Shown: positions 16,061 to 24,296 of the stretch, piece by piece
How the letters are laid out: each line of letters starts with the position of its first letter
How positions within the stretch are numbered: position 1 is the first letter of the stretch
Source: CAYPZL01 sp964415045
GTDB taxonomy: Bacteria; Planctomycetota; Phycisphaerae; Sedimentisphaerales; Anaerobacaceae
Assembly: GCA_964415045.1 (NCBI GenBank)
Contig: CAYPZL010000019.1
Coordinates: 1-44,712, forward strand
Direction: 5' to 3'
Length of the DNA stretch: 44,712 bases
Notes under the pieces: model-generated
Databases searched by the model: none
What the model was told of the DNA's origin: nothing
What the model saw: only the letters and a program-made list of their open reading frames with translations
Program-made: the position numbers and the translations under genes

Positions 16061-16468
16061 GTGTTTCGATCATTGGCGTTTCTGCCGAGCAAGTTGTTCC
16101 CCAGGCGCAGAAATGACGAGCATCTTCTCGTTCCGCTTGATTATTCAGAAGCAGAGTCCCCCCCTTGTACCGCAGAGATTTGGTTTGACCATAAGCAAGC
16201 TTTCGATCTGTTGAAGTTCGAGTCGTCCCCACTGGAACGCTTGCCTGCCATGGTCGTGGACAAGTCGAAGAGGCCCTATGCCGGCGGTGACCTGATGAGC
16301 GGCGGCGTCATATTGCTTGCGTGCATCGAAACACGGGATGGCGACACGCAATACTACCACATCGGCCTGAAACTCTTTCGGGAGATTGAACGGGGGGATA
16401 TGGGCGTCGCATATACCAGGGGAGAGCACATGCTCGACTTCAAGAAGATCGCGCTCAAAGGAGCATGA
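16061..16468 (+). CDS. Hypothetical protein, 5' end uncertain
   Basis: 135 residues if the GTG at 16061 is used. The stretch from about residue 23 (LLVPLDYSEAE, then EIWFDHKQAFDLLKFESSPL, RPYAGGDLMSGGVILLACIE, YYHIGLKLFREIERGDMGVA) looks like a genuine soluble alpha/beta protein. The first 20 residues fall in sequence at 16030-16100 that resembles a dispersed non-coding repeat, so the original start may have been lost or lie elsewhere. Family not recognised. No good ribosome-binding site was found. It may be a 5'-truncated gene. The gap before it (15869-16060) contains no gene that I can see. Confidence 0.4.
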   Translation: MFRSLAFLPSKLFPRRRNDEHLLVPLDYSEAESPPCTAEIWFDHKQAFDLLKFESSPLERLPAMVVDKSKRPYAGGDLMSGGVILLACIETRDGDTQYYHIGLKLFREIERGDMGVAYTRGEHMLDFKKIALKGA

Positions 16469-16614
16469 GTCGTCTGTAGAGTGTGCCGGACTGCCGTTTG
16501 CGCGGGCAACCGGAGTATTTTGACCTGTCCATGACGTGGCTTTCCATGACTTGGTCTACAGTTCTTCTCACGGCCACAAATTGGGCGTGACGTGATTCGA
16601 GAGGGACAGAGACG

Positions 16615-17187
16615 ATGAGTGATATGGTTGTGGTTTATGAGTTGAACAGTTCACCCATGGTCCAAGTGGTGATGGATATGCTGCGGGAGGAGGGGTTTCA
16701 TCCGGCGCTGGCTGACGATGTTGGCGGGGCCTATCATCGTGTGGACAAGAGGGACACGGGCGTGGAGCCGCGCGGCCCGATGAAGGTTTGCATCGTAGTG
16801 CCGCCGGAAGAACGGGCCGCGGCACGGCTGTTTCTGCAGAGGAGGAAAGAGCTGGCCGACAATCGTGTGGCGGAGCTGACGCGCGAACTGCGGAGACCAA
16901 TGGTCCTCTCGGCTCTGGGAACGGCGGTTGCCTTCATCGTAATGGCTTCCTGGTACTTCCCTGATCCGGGAGAGCTTCTGAATTCTCTGGGAGTGGCGGT
17001 GATAGCTGTCTTACCGGCGTCGCTTATTCTCACGGCAAATGCGGTCTTGGCCCGGAATACGGCTGGGCAGATCTGCGCTGTGGCAATCACGGTGGCTGCT
17101 GTCTTGGGTGGTTTGTACTGCTGGCACAGATGCCCGGGCGACCGACACAGCGAAGACGTCGACCAGCGGAAGATACTCGATACGTAA
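16615..17187 (+). CDS. Membrane protein with DUF2007-like N-terminal domain
   Basis: 190 residues. The N-terminal 75 residues (MVVVYELNSSPMVQVVMDML, then GFHPALADDVGGA and MKVCIVVPPEERAAARLFL) follow the pattern of DUF2007-type putative signal-transducing domains, which read a start-to-end ferredoxin-like fold. Three transmembrane helices follow (about 97-115, 122-145 and 148-170: MVLSALGTAVAFIVMASWYF, VAVIAVLPASLILTANAVLA, ICAVAITVAAVLGGLYCW), then a charged tail. The ribosome-binding site is weak (gagaggga). Function unknown. The gap to the next gene is 157 bases, with no feature recognised beyond short GC palindromes. Confidence 0.6.
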   Translation: MSDMVVVYELNSSPMVQVVMDMLREEGFHPALADDVGGAYHRVDKRDTGVEPRGPMKVCIVVPPEERAAARLFLQRRKELADNRVAELTRELRRPMVLSALGTAVAFIVMASWYFPDPGELLNSLGVAVIAVLPASLILTANAVLARNTAGQICAVAITVAAVLGGLYCWHRCPGDRHSEDVDQRKILDT

Positions 17188-17344
17188 TCGACGAGCCGGC
17201 GGTTTGATAGCCGGCGGGACGTGTTGACATCGGATCTCCTACCGCAGTACCATTGGCAGTATGGCGTGGAGGAACACCGATTATGAAGCCGAATATCCGC
17301 GCCAACTTACTCGTGAGCCTCCAAGACAGAGAAAGGGCTAACGC

Positions 17345-17632
17345 ATGCTAAAGGCCCTGCTACTTGTCGTCGTCCTTCTCGTCACAGGATACAGCGTGGC
17401 TTCCAAAACCGGAAATCCCATCGCAGGGATCGCAGCCGTAGTTGTTCTCGGGTTGGCAATGGTAGTGTTTCTCTACGTCCGATGCCGCTGTCCCAAATGT
17501 GGCAGGCGTTGGGCACTGCGGTGGACTGGAAGAACAGGAAGTGAAGGGCACGGCCTACTCAAGCGGTACTGTGAAGAATGGAAGTGCAAATACTGTGGAT
17601 GCTCAGTGGACCGCGCGCAATCCCGGAGTTAG
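17345..17632 (+). CDS. Small membrane zinc-ribbon protein
   Basis: 95 residues. Two hydrophobic helices (LKALLLVVVLLVTGYSVA, about 2-19; IAGIAAVVVLGLAMVVFLYV, about 27-46) are followed by a cytoplasmic zinc-ribbon-like domain with CRCPKCGRRW and CEEWKCKYCG (Cys pairs about 16-25 residues apart). gaaagggct precedes the ATG. It resembles the many orphan membrane zinc-ribbon proteins of planctomycetes; no function can be assigned. It is convergent with the large arabinosidase gene and is followed by a strong hairpin at 17722. Confidence 0.6.
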   Translation: MLKALLLVVVLLVTGYSVASKTGNPIAGIAAVVVLGLAMVVFLYVRCRCPKCGRRWALRWTGRTGSEGHGLLKRYCEEWKCKYCGCSVDRAQSRS

Positions 17633-17721
17633 CAGGATCTCCTTATGGGCACGAACCAAAAGGATGCTGCAGGCTTTGTGTGAGATAGTACGGCTTCGGT
17701 ACGAAAGGAATTGGCGTGCAT

Positions 17722-17758
17722 GGCACACCCTGCGGTGAGTGATGTTGCAGGGTGTGCC
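17722..17758. terminator. Strong stem-loop between convergent genes
   Basis: ggcacaccctgc (17722-17733) and gcagggtgtgcc (17747-17758) form a perfect 12-bp stem with a 13-base loop. It lies between the plus-strand zinc-ribbon gene and the minus-strand giant hydrolase gene, so a bidirectional terminator is likely. No U tract is present, and a REP element is the alternative. Confidence 0.5.
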
Positions 17759-17777
17759 GTGCGTGGCGGTTGGGTTT

Positions 17778-20700
17778 TCATCGGGTTTTCAGGGTGTAGA
17801 TGTTGGCGCTGTAGGGGGGGACCGTTACTTTTTTGGCGCTTCGGGTGAGCGGTTCTGTTGTGATAGTCACTTTGGGCCTTTCGCCGGGGTGGTTGTAGGC
17901 GAGGGGGTCTTTGTGGGCGATGTGCCAGGCGCGGCCGGCGCCGGTAAGGGTAGCGCCGTCGATGGTTAGCTCGATATCGTAGGGCACTTCGGTGGGGTTG
18001 ACGACGCCGATGGTGAGGGCCTTTTTGTCGGCGGTCCAGGCGGCGGCGACGTCGAGGTCGTACAGCTCGCCCTCGACGGCGACGGGGACGGTGCCGAAGC
18101 GCTTGCGGTAGAGCTTGAGCACGAGGCCGGTGGTCTCGAACGCCGCGGCGGTGCGGGTGGTCTTGATGGCGCCGATGACGTTGACCGTCTGGGCGTAGTT
18201 GGCCATGAAGAGCATGTCACTGTTGCGGATCATCTCATGGAGGCCGGCGGCGATGCCGAGGGCGTCCTTGACGAAGTAGCGCGTGCCCAGCTCGCCGAAG
18301 ACGTGCGGGCCGTACCAGTAGTTCCACTCGTCCAGGGCGATGCGAATGTCCTTGCCTTCGAGCGAGTCTAATTGCTCGCGGTAGCGCCGATGGGCCTCGA
18401 CGATGTGGCGCACCGCCTGCGGGGCCTGCCGGACATGCTCGACCACCGGCTCGCGGAACTGCCGGTAGAAGTGCTCGCTGATCAGATCCATATGGTCGGC
18501 GCAGCGGCGCATCATGGTCTCGGACCACTGGCCTACCGCCCCGACGGCCACGAGCTGGATCGACGGGTCGGCCTTCTGCATGGCCTCGGCGAATTCGTTG
18601 TGCTTCTCGACGTATTTTTCGAGCGGCATGTGGCCGAGCTGCCAGCCGCCGTACATCTCGTTGCCGATGCCCCAGAACGTGACCTTCCAGGGCTCGGGAT
18701 GGCCGTTCTTCGCCCGCAGCGCGCCCATCGGCGTGCCGGCGGTGCCGTTGACATACTGGACCTGCTCGGCGGCGCTGGCGACCCCGCCTAAGCCGCTGTT
18801 GACCGCGATGTAGGGCTCGGTGCCGAGCAGCTCGCAGAAGCGCATGAACTCGTGGATGCCGAAGTCGTTGTGCTCGACGCCGGTCCAGGCGGGGTTCTTA
18901 CGCGGGGGCCGGCGGTCGCGGTCGCCGATGCCGTCCTTCCAGTCGTAGCCGCTGACGAAGTTGCCGCCGGGCCAGCGGTAGACGGGTGAATCGAGCTGCC
19001 TGAGCAACTCGAGCGTGTCGGCCCGCATGCCCTCGACGTTGTCGGCGGGCATGAGCGAGACCGTGCCCACGAAGCAGGGACCGCGGGAGATGACTTCGAT
19101 GCGCATGCTGCCGTGCTCCGTGTCGGCCAGGGCGCGAAAATGCAGCGGGGTCTTGACGTACTGGCTCCCGAAGCAGGCGATGGCATCGCTCTGTCGCTCT
19201 TTCGGTCCTTCACCCCAGCACAGCGAGACGCGTACCGTGGTCTTCTCCTGTGCAGGCTTGAGCCAGAGGTATCCGACGTACTCTTTGCCCTTGCACAGAC
19301 TCAGATCGTGCTGCGCGATGCCGCCGCCGGACTGGATGAGGGGCGTGTGTTCGCCGACGAAGGAATCTTCCTTGACCATCGCGACCGAATCGGCCGGCCC
19401 GGTGATTTGCCAGGGTGAGGCGGCGATGACGGGGAAGGGCGTTTCCTTCGTTACACGCCTGCCGTTGCGATAGGGCTTGTAGTCGGCGGTGATGGGGTAG
19501 TAGAACTTGCGGTCTTCGAGCATCTCGGCCCAGATGCCGCCGTAAATGCAGCGGCCTAAGTGCTCGATGAACTGGCCGTAGATGTACTTCGATACCGGCT
19601 CGCCGGTGGCGCCCGCGTCGATCGTGACGCGCGGCTTGAGCGTCTCTTTGATGACGAACGTCTCTCCGTCGCGCGGCCGCACCAGGGAGGGATTGCCCTC
19701 GTCGTCCCATGCCACCTTCATCCGCGAGAGATACCAGCTCGCGCCCTTGTCGTTGTTGCCCTGGAAAAACAGGTGCATCTGTCCGTCGCGGTCGGCAAAG
19801 ACGCCGGGGTGGCCCGATTCGCTGGCGTTCCATTCGGAGGCGCGTCCGTTGGGCAGCAGGGGGTACTTCGAGAGCCGCTTCCAGGCGACTCCGTCGTCGC
19901 TAACGGCGCAGCCGATCTGCTGGGGCTCGTTGTTGTAGGCTCCGGCGTAGAACATGTAGAGCCGGCCGTCGTGCTCGCACAGCGACGGCGCCTCGATGCA
20001 CTTCTTTTCCCAGGACAGCTCGGGCTCGAGGATCGACTCGTCGCACAATTGTTTCCACTGGCTGCGGCTGCAGTCAGAATCGGCCGGGGCGGCGGCGACC
20101 ACGAGCTTCTGAACCTTCATCTCCGGATCGCGCGTCGCGCAGTAGAGAAGCAGCCGGCCCTTGTACTCGATGACGTCGGCGTCGATGGCCCGGCCGCAGT
20201 TCCAATCGCCCGTCGGCCGGAAGATGGGATTCGTTTCGTTCCGTCGGAAGTGAAGCCCGTCGTCGGAGGTCGCGTGACAAATCGCATCCTTTCGTCCGGT
20301 CCCGTAGGTCTGGTAGAACAGGTGCACCTTGCCTCCGCGCACCAGCGCGCCGGGCGCGGCCAGGCCCTTGCGCTCGTAGTCGGCCTCGGGCAGGATCTCG
20401 CCGACCTTCTTCCAGTTCGTCAGGTCGTTGCTCTGCGCGATGCCGATGGCAATGCCCTTGCTGCCCCGCCTCATGGAGTAGTACATCAGGTACCGGCCCT
20501 TGAACCAGACCACGTCGGGGTCCTTGGCGAAGCGCCTGCCGTAGTCGTCGTCGGTGTAGTACATGCGCGGGCGGCCCGGCACGTTCACGGCGGGTCCGAG
20601 CGGCTCCAGGGCCATGTCGTCGAAAAAGGCCTTGCCCGTCGACTGTCCCCACCCCCCGAAGAGGCAGTTGATATCGAGCACCGGCTGCGAGCGGGTCTCG

Positions 20701-23018
20701 AACTCCACCTGGACGCGGGTCCAGTCCTTCGTGCCGGTAACCGCCAGCGTCTGCGTGGGCTGGAGATTGTGCAGATTCAGCAAAGCGCCCCGGCCCGAAC
20801 CGGCATTTAGATTCTCCGTCTTGATCCAGGCGCTGAGCCGGTAGCGCGTGAAGGGCCTGACGTTAACCGACGTCAGCCACCCGGCGTCGGCGCCGCTTTC
20901 GGAGGAGATCATGGCGCAGCGCTTGCCCGTGCGTCCGCCTTCGACGCAGCGAAACTCGGCCCGGCCCCCGTAGGTTCGGCGCTCCCAGCCGACGGGGTTG
21001 CTGCCGGTGACCTGCTCGAACGAGGGATTGCGGATCATCCCGGGCGGCGTCGCCGGCTCGACGACCGACTCGTTGCGGGCCAGCCAGACGGCCATCTCGC
21101 CCGCGCCGCGATGGGCCCAGGCGTAGTACGGGATGGCTACGAAGTCCTTCTGCTTCTTTTCGAGCGTTTTTCCATCCCGGGCGTAGCCTACAGCGGTGGC
21201 CCGCCCCCGGATGACGGTGACGCCGCCGAGCAGCTTCTCGCGCTGCTGCGTTTTCAGCCCGGCGTCGTCAGGCAGCACGAGGTTCAAGACGTGCCCGTCG
21301 TTGTCGGGCCATTCGGCGCAGTAGACGATCGGGCCGCGCTCCAGCGCCACACGCCCGGCGTCGGCCTCGACTTTCTCATGAGCGAAGACGCGGCGGATCG
21401 GCATGGGCAAATCCAGCTCGACCACGTCCCCTTCTTGCCAGAGGCGATCGATCGTGGCGAACCCCTTTTCCATGTGCAGGCGCGTGTCTTTACCGTTCAC
21501 TTTCAACCGGATGTCCCCGCCTTGCGGATCGGCGTAGCGATACAGATCGCTCGGCACCGGCTCGCCCCGGGCCCACCCGGGCACGCGCACGCACAGCACG
21601 AACCGATCCGCCCGCTGCGGATCGATGGTGAGCCTGATCTTTCCGTCCCACGGGTATTGGGTCTCCTGCGTCACGGCGACGGTCCGGTCCGCCATAGTGA
21701 GGGTCGCCGAGCCGCGGGCGAAGAGATTCACGTAGAGTCTGTCGCCGGCCTGGGCGTAGACGTATCCGGGCACGGAGGCGACGAACCGCGCGATGTTGCC
21801 CGGGCAGCAGGCGCACCCGAACCAGGGGCTGCGCTGGTGCTGGCCGCGTGAGGCCAGCGGGTTGGGGTAGAAGAATCGGTCGCCGCCGAGCGAGACGCCG
21901 GAGATCAGGCCGTTGTAGAGCGTTCGTTCGAGCACGTCGATGTATTTGGCGTCGCCGTGGAAGAGGAACATGCGGTGGTTCCACATGACGTTGCCGATGG
22001 CCGCGCAGGTCTCGCAGTACGCGGTCTCGTTGGGCAGCTCGTAGGCTTTGCCGAATGCTTCGCCCCGGCCGGTGGCTCCGATGCCGCCGGTAAGGTAGAG
22101 CTTCTTCGAGACGACGTTGTCCCAGATGCGGTCGATGGCTTCGAGGTAGCGCCGGTCTCCGGTCAGGGCCGCGACGTCGGCCATGCCGCTGTACATGTAC
22201 GAGGCCCGCACGGCGTGGCCGACCGCCTCGCTTTGGTCGAAAGGCTTCTCGTGCGACTGGTGGTACAAGTTGCCGCCGGGCCCGCGCGTGTCCAGGAAGA
22301 ACTTTGCCAGCTTCAGGTACTGCGGATCGCCGGTCGTGCGGTAGAGCTTGACCAGCCCCATCTCGATGACCTGGTGGCCCGGCGCGTCCTCGTTCTTTCC
22401 CGGGCCGAACACCTTGTTCAGGAGGTCGGCGTTCTTGAGCGCGATATTCAACAGGCTTCGTTTGCCGGTCGCCTGATAGTGGGCGGCGGCCGCCTCGTAC
22501 AGATGGCCCATATTGTAGAGTTCGTGGCTGCCGCCCAGCTTCTCCCAGCGTGCGTCGCCGAACCAGTTCTTCAGCCGGTCGCATTTATTGGTCCGGCAGG
22601 TGTACAGGTAGCCGTCGTCTTCCTGGGCCGCGGCGATCAGGGCGATCAGGTCGTCCAGGTACTTTTCGAGCTTGGGGTCCGGCTGGACGCTCAGCGTGTA
22701 CGCGGCGCCCTCGAGAATCTTGTAGGGGTCGGTATCGTCGAAAGGATAACTGCCCCGGTGCTCGCCTTCTTTGAGGCCGCCGGCGATGGCGAAGTTGTCC
22801 ATGCGCCCGTTCTCTTCGCACTTGCCGAACGCGTACGGGATCGTCACCGTGCGGTTCGTTTCGATTCGTGGCGCCCAGAACGTGTCGTTGAGCCTGACCT
22901 CGGTGAACGGCACCGGCCGGATCGGGTAGTCCCGCGCCGGGGCTGCTCCCAGCGGACGTAGAAAGCTTGTCAGGACCGCGAGAAGTACGATTGTTTTGAG
23001 GTTGGGTGTCGTATTCAC
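17778..23018 (-). CDS. Multimodular arabinosidase: GH127, CBM, beta-propeller and GH51
   Basis: 1746 residues from the GTG at 23018, supported by aaaggagat six bases upstream and a signal peptide (TIVLLAVLTSFLRPLGAAPA). (1) GH127, about 28-650: beta-L-arabinofuranosidase fold. ETAYCETCAAIG supplies Glu336 and Cys338, and FGCACCPGN supplies Cys404 and Cys405, matching the Cys/Glu zinc site and Cys nucleophile of characterised HypBA1. (2) CBM4/9-like module, about 660-805 (NPSFEQVTGSNPVGWERR, GKAFFDDMALEPL). (3) Five-bladed propeller of the GH43/32/117/130 type, about 815-1120 (KDPDVVWFKGRYLMYYSM, LYMFYAGAY, ESGHPGVFADRDGQMHLFFQ). (4) GH51 alpha-L-arabinofuranosidase, about 1130-1746: acid/base Glu1454 in GIGNEMYGG, nucleophile Glu1564 in ALDEWNYWYG, and the C-terminal sandwich domain. 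All key residues are intact in one uninterrupted frame. The protein is probably periplasmic or secreted and removes both beta- and alpha-linked L-arabinofuranose. The propeller's substrate is unknown. Confidence 0.88.
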   Translation of the reverse strand: MNTTPNLKTIVLLAVLTSFLRPLGAAPARDYPIRPVPFTEVRLNDTFWAPRIETNRTVTIPYAFGKCEENGRMDNFAIAGGLKEGEHRGSYPFDDTDPYKILEGAAYTLSVQPDPKLEKYLDDLIALIAAAQEDDGYLYTCRTNKCDRLKNWFGDARWEKLGGSHELYNMGHLYEAAAAHYQATGKRSLLNIALKNADLLNKVFGPGKNEDAPGHQVIEMGLVKLYRTTGDPQYLKLAKFFLDTRGPGGNLYHQSHEKPFDQSEAVGHAVRASYMYSGMADVAALTGDRRYLEAIDRIWDNVVSKKLYLTGGIGATGRGEAFGKAYELPNETAYCETCAAIGNVMWNHRMFLFHGDAKYIDVLERTLYNGLISGVSLGGDRFFYPNPLASRGQHQRSPWFGCACCPGNIARFVASVPGYVYAQAGDRLYVNLFARGSATLTMADRTVAVTQETQYPWDGKIRLTIDPQRADRFVLCVRVPGWARGEPVPSDLYRYADPQGGDIRLKVNGKDTRLHMEKGFATIDRLWQEGDVVELDLPMPIRRVFAHEKVEADAGRVALERGPIVYCAEWPDNDGHVLNLVLPDDAGLKTQQREKLLGGVTVIRGRATAVGYARDGKTLEKKQKDFVAIPYYAWAHRGAGEMAVWLARNESVVEPATPPGMIRNPSFEQVTGSNPVGWERRTYGGRAEFRCVEGGRTGKRCAMISSESGADAGWLTSVNVRPFTRYRLSAWIKTENLNAGSGRGALLNLHNLQPTQTLAVTGTKDWTRVQVEFETRSQPVLDINCLFGGWGQSTGKAFFDDMALEPLGPAVNVPGRPRMYYTDDDYGRRFAKDPDVVWFKGRYLMYYSMRRGSKGIAIGIAQSNDLTNWKKVGEILPEADYERKGLAAPGALVRGGKVHLFYQTYGTGRKDAICHATSDDGLHFRRNETNPIFRPTGDWNCGRAIDADVIEYKGRLLLYCATRDPEMKVQKLVVAAAPADSDCSRSQWKQLCDESILEPELSWEKKCIEAPSLCEHDGRLYMFYAGAYNNEPQQIGCAVSDDGVAWKRLSKYPLLPNGRASEWNASESGHPGVFADRDGQMHLFFQGNNDKGASWYLSRMKVAWDDEGNPSLVRPRDGETFVIKETLKPRVTIDAGATGEPVSKYIYGQFIEHLGRCIYGGIWAEMLEDRKFYYPITADYKPYRNGRRVTKETPFPVIAASPWQITGPADSVAMVKEDSFVGEHTPLIQSGGGIAQHDLSLCKGKEYVGYLWLKPAQEKTTVRVSLCWGEGPKERQSDAIACFGSQYVKTPLHFRALADTEHGSMRIEVISRGPCFVGTVSLMPADNVEGMRADTLELLRQLDSPVYRWPGGNFVSGYDWKDGIGDRDRRPPRKNPAWTGVEHNDFGIHEFMRFCELLGTEPYIAVNSGLGGVASAAEQVQYVNGTAGTPMGALRAKNGHPEPWKVTFWGIGNEMYGGWQLGHMPLEKYVEKHNEFAEAMQKADPSIQLVAVGAVGQWSETMMRRCADHMDLISEHFYRQFREPVVEHVRQAPQAVRHIVEAHRRYREQLDSLEGKDIRIALDEWNYWYGPHVFGELGTRYFVKDALGIAAGLHEMIRNSDMLFMANYAQTVNVIGAIKTTRTAAAFETTGLVLKLYRKRFGTVPVAVEGELYDLDVAAAWTADKKALTIGVVNPTEVPYDIELTIDGATLTGAGRAWHIAHKDPLAYNHPGERPKVTITTEPLTRSAKKVTVPPYSANIYTLKTR

Positions 23019-23224
23019 CGTATCTCCTTTTGACCGTGTCGTTGCGGAAAATCCTGTGACAGCGATACGCCATTCTACGCCGCCCGGGGCCAAATGCAAT
23101 TCCCGAATGGGGTCTGCCTCCGCCCCCGTGAAAAAAAGAGCGAACCCAAGCAGGAATAAACGGTATGCATCAGTGGCGTATTAAGCCGATGGTGGACTGA
23201 AACCATTTGTAAGGAGACCCTGTT

Positions 23225-23566
23225 ATGAAAGCACACCTTTGCACAAAGACTGTTGCCGGTTCGCTGCTTGTGGCTTGTGTCGCGGTTCTGGTGTTGCTCT
23301 CCGGCTGCCATTCATCGAGCAAGTCGGTTGCGACGGGGACCACCGAAGTGTGCCCGGGTTGTGAAGCGCAGACGAGAATTCAGCCGATTACCGGGCTGAC
23401 CTACACGACCTGTATCTGTCCCTCGTGCAAGAAAGTCTCGACCCTGGACTCTGCAACGCGGGCCAGAGTGGAAGCGTACGTCGGCGGGCCCGCCGGCGAC
23501 ACCGTCCACGTCTGCGACGACTGTAAAGCCATCGTGGAAATCTGCTCCACGTGCCGAAGTCGGTAG
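23225..23566 (+). CDS. Lipoprotein with three CxxC zinc knuckles
   Basis: 113 residues. The signal peptide ends in the lipobox LLSGC (Cys28), after a hydrophobic core (SLLVACVAVLVLLSG). The mature part has EVCPGCEAQ, CICPSCKKVSTLDS, VCDDCKAIVEICSTC: four CxxC pairs, consistent with two zinc ribbons outside the cytoplasm. A strong aaggag lies nine bases before the ATG. It is divergent from the giant hydrolase gene; the 206-base gap between them should hold both promoters. No family name can be given. Candidates are a metal-binding or structural envelope lipoprotein. Confidence 0.7.
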   Translation: MKAHLCTKTVAGSLLVACVAVLVLLSGCHSSSKSVATGTTEVCPGCEAQTRIQPITGLTYTTCICPSCKKVSTLDSATRARVEAYVGGPAGDTVHVCDDCKAIVEICSTCRSR

Positions 23567-23596
23567 GCGCGTATCGGAGACTATCCTGACATACGC

Positions 23597-23657
23597 GTGG
23601 CAGCGTCGAGCACCGGCGTTGCGCCATCGCCAAGGCCTGCGGCCTTGACGCTGCCAC
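23597..23657. repeat. REP element with partial inverted partner
   Basis: 23624-23657 is identical over 34 bases to 39831-39864 (inside a sulfatase gene) and matches 32 of 34 bases of 4439-4472. The partner arm gtggcagcgtc at 23597-23607 is inverted and shorter than in the 4388 copy. It lies just downstream of the lipoprotein gene. Confidence 0.8.
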
Positions 23658-23805
23658 CGCAGAACCTGACGCAGGGCGGGGTACAGATTCCCCAGAATCT
23701 GCACTCGCGAGATCGTCCTACATTTTGCTTGTGCTCGGCGCGCGGTATTTGCCAGCCATCCCGTCGTGCTGGAGTTTTCGGCACGCGTGCGGTAGAATCG
23801 CTCGC

Positions 23806-24213
23806 ATGACGGACGAACGCATCGAATACAGGACGACGGTCGAAGACGAGCACTGGCGCAACGAAGAGTTCCAATGGGCGCGAATCCTCTCACGGGGCCG
23901 CGCCGCCGAGGGCATGGTGTTGCTCTATCTTCAAAAGGCCTGCACGGCGTTTCACGAGTTCGAGCCTGCGTTTGAGGCCGGTGCCCTCGACGAAAGCCGG
24001 TGTGATTTCTTTCGGCAACGCCTGGCCAACCGCCTGAGACAGCTCCTGGTCACCGTGGAGAACAACGCCCTGGACCGCCTCCGGGGTGTGGGTGAGCTGC
24101 GCGACATTCTTGCGGCGGTCGAAGCGGCCGAGACCACCGCGGCGCTGGCCGAGCTTGCGGAAAAACTGCATCGCACCGGCCACGTCCTCCTGGACGCGCT
24201 CGAAGAAGCTTGA
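23806..24213 (+). CDS. Hypothetical alpha-helical protein
   Basis: 135 residues from the ATG at 23806. A -10-like tagaat lies eight bases before the ATG, so the transcript may be nearly leaderless. The protein is acidic and mostly helical: RIEYRTTVEDEHWRNEEFQW, an amphipathic middle (GMVLLYLQKACTAFHEFEPA), then long helices (RQRLANRLRQLLVTVENNAL, AAVEAAETTAALAELAEKLH). No signal peptide, membrane segment or recognisable motif is present. It might be a small cytosolic helical bundle. It ends 83 bases before the GH2 gene; co-transcription is possible. Confidence 0.55.
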   Translation: MTDERIEYRTTVEDEHWRNEEFQWARILSRGRAAEGMVLLYLQKACTAFHEFEPAFEAGALDESRCDFFRQRLANRLRQLLVTVENNALDRLRGVGELRDILAAVEAAETTAALAELAEKLHRTGHVLLDALEEA

Positions 24214-24296
24214 CGCAGCCGGTTCAAGATTACGGTTGAGGAAGTCATGCCCGCGTCGGAGGCGTCAACATCATAGGAAAAGGGAGTGCAGTCGGT

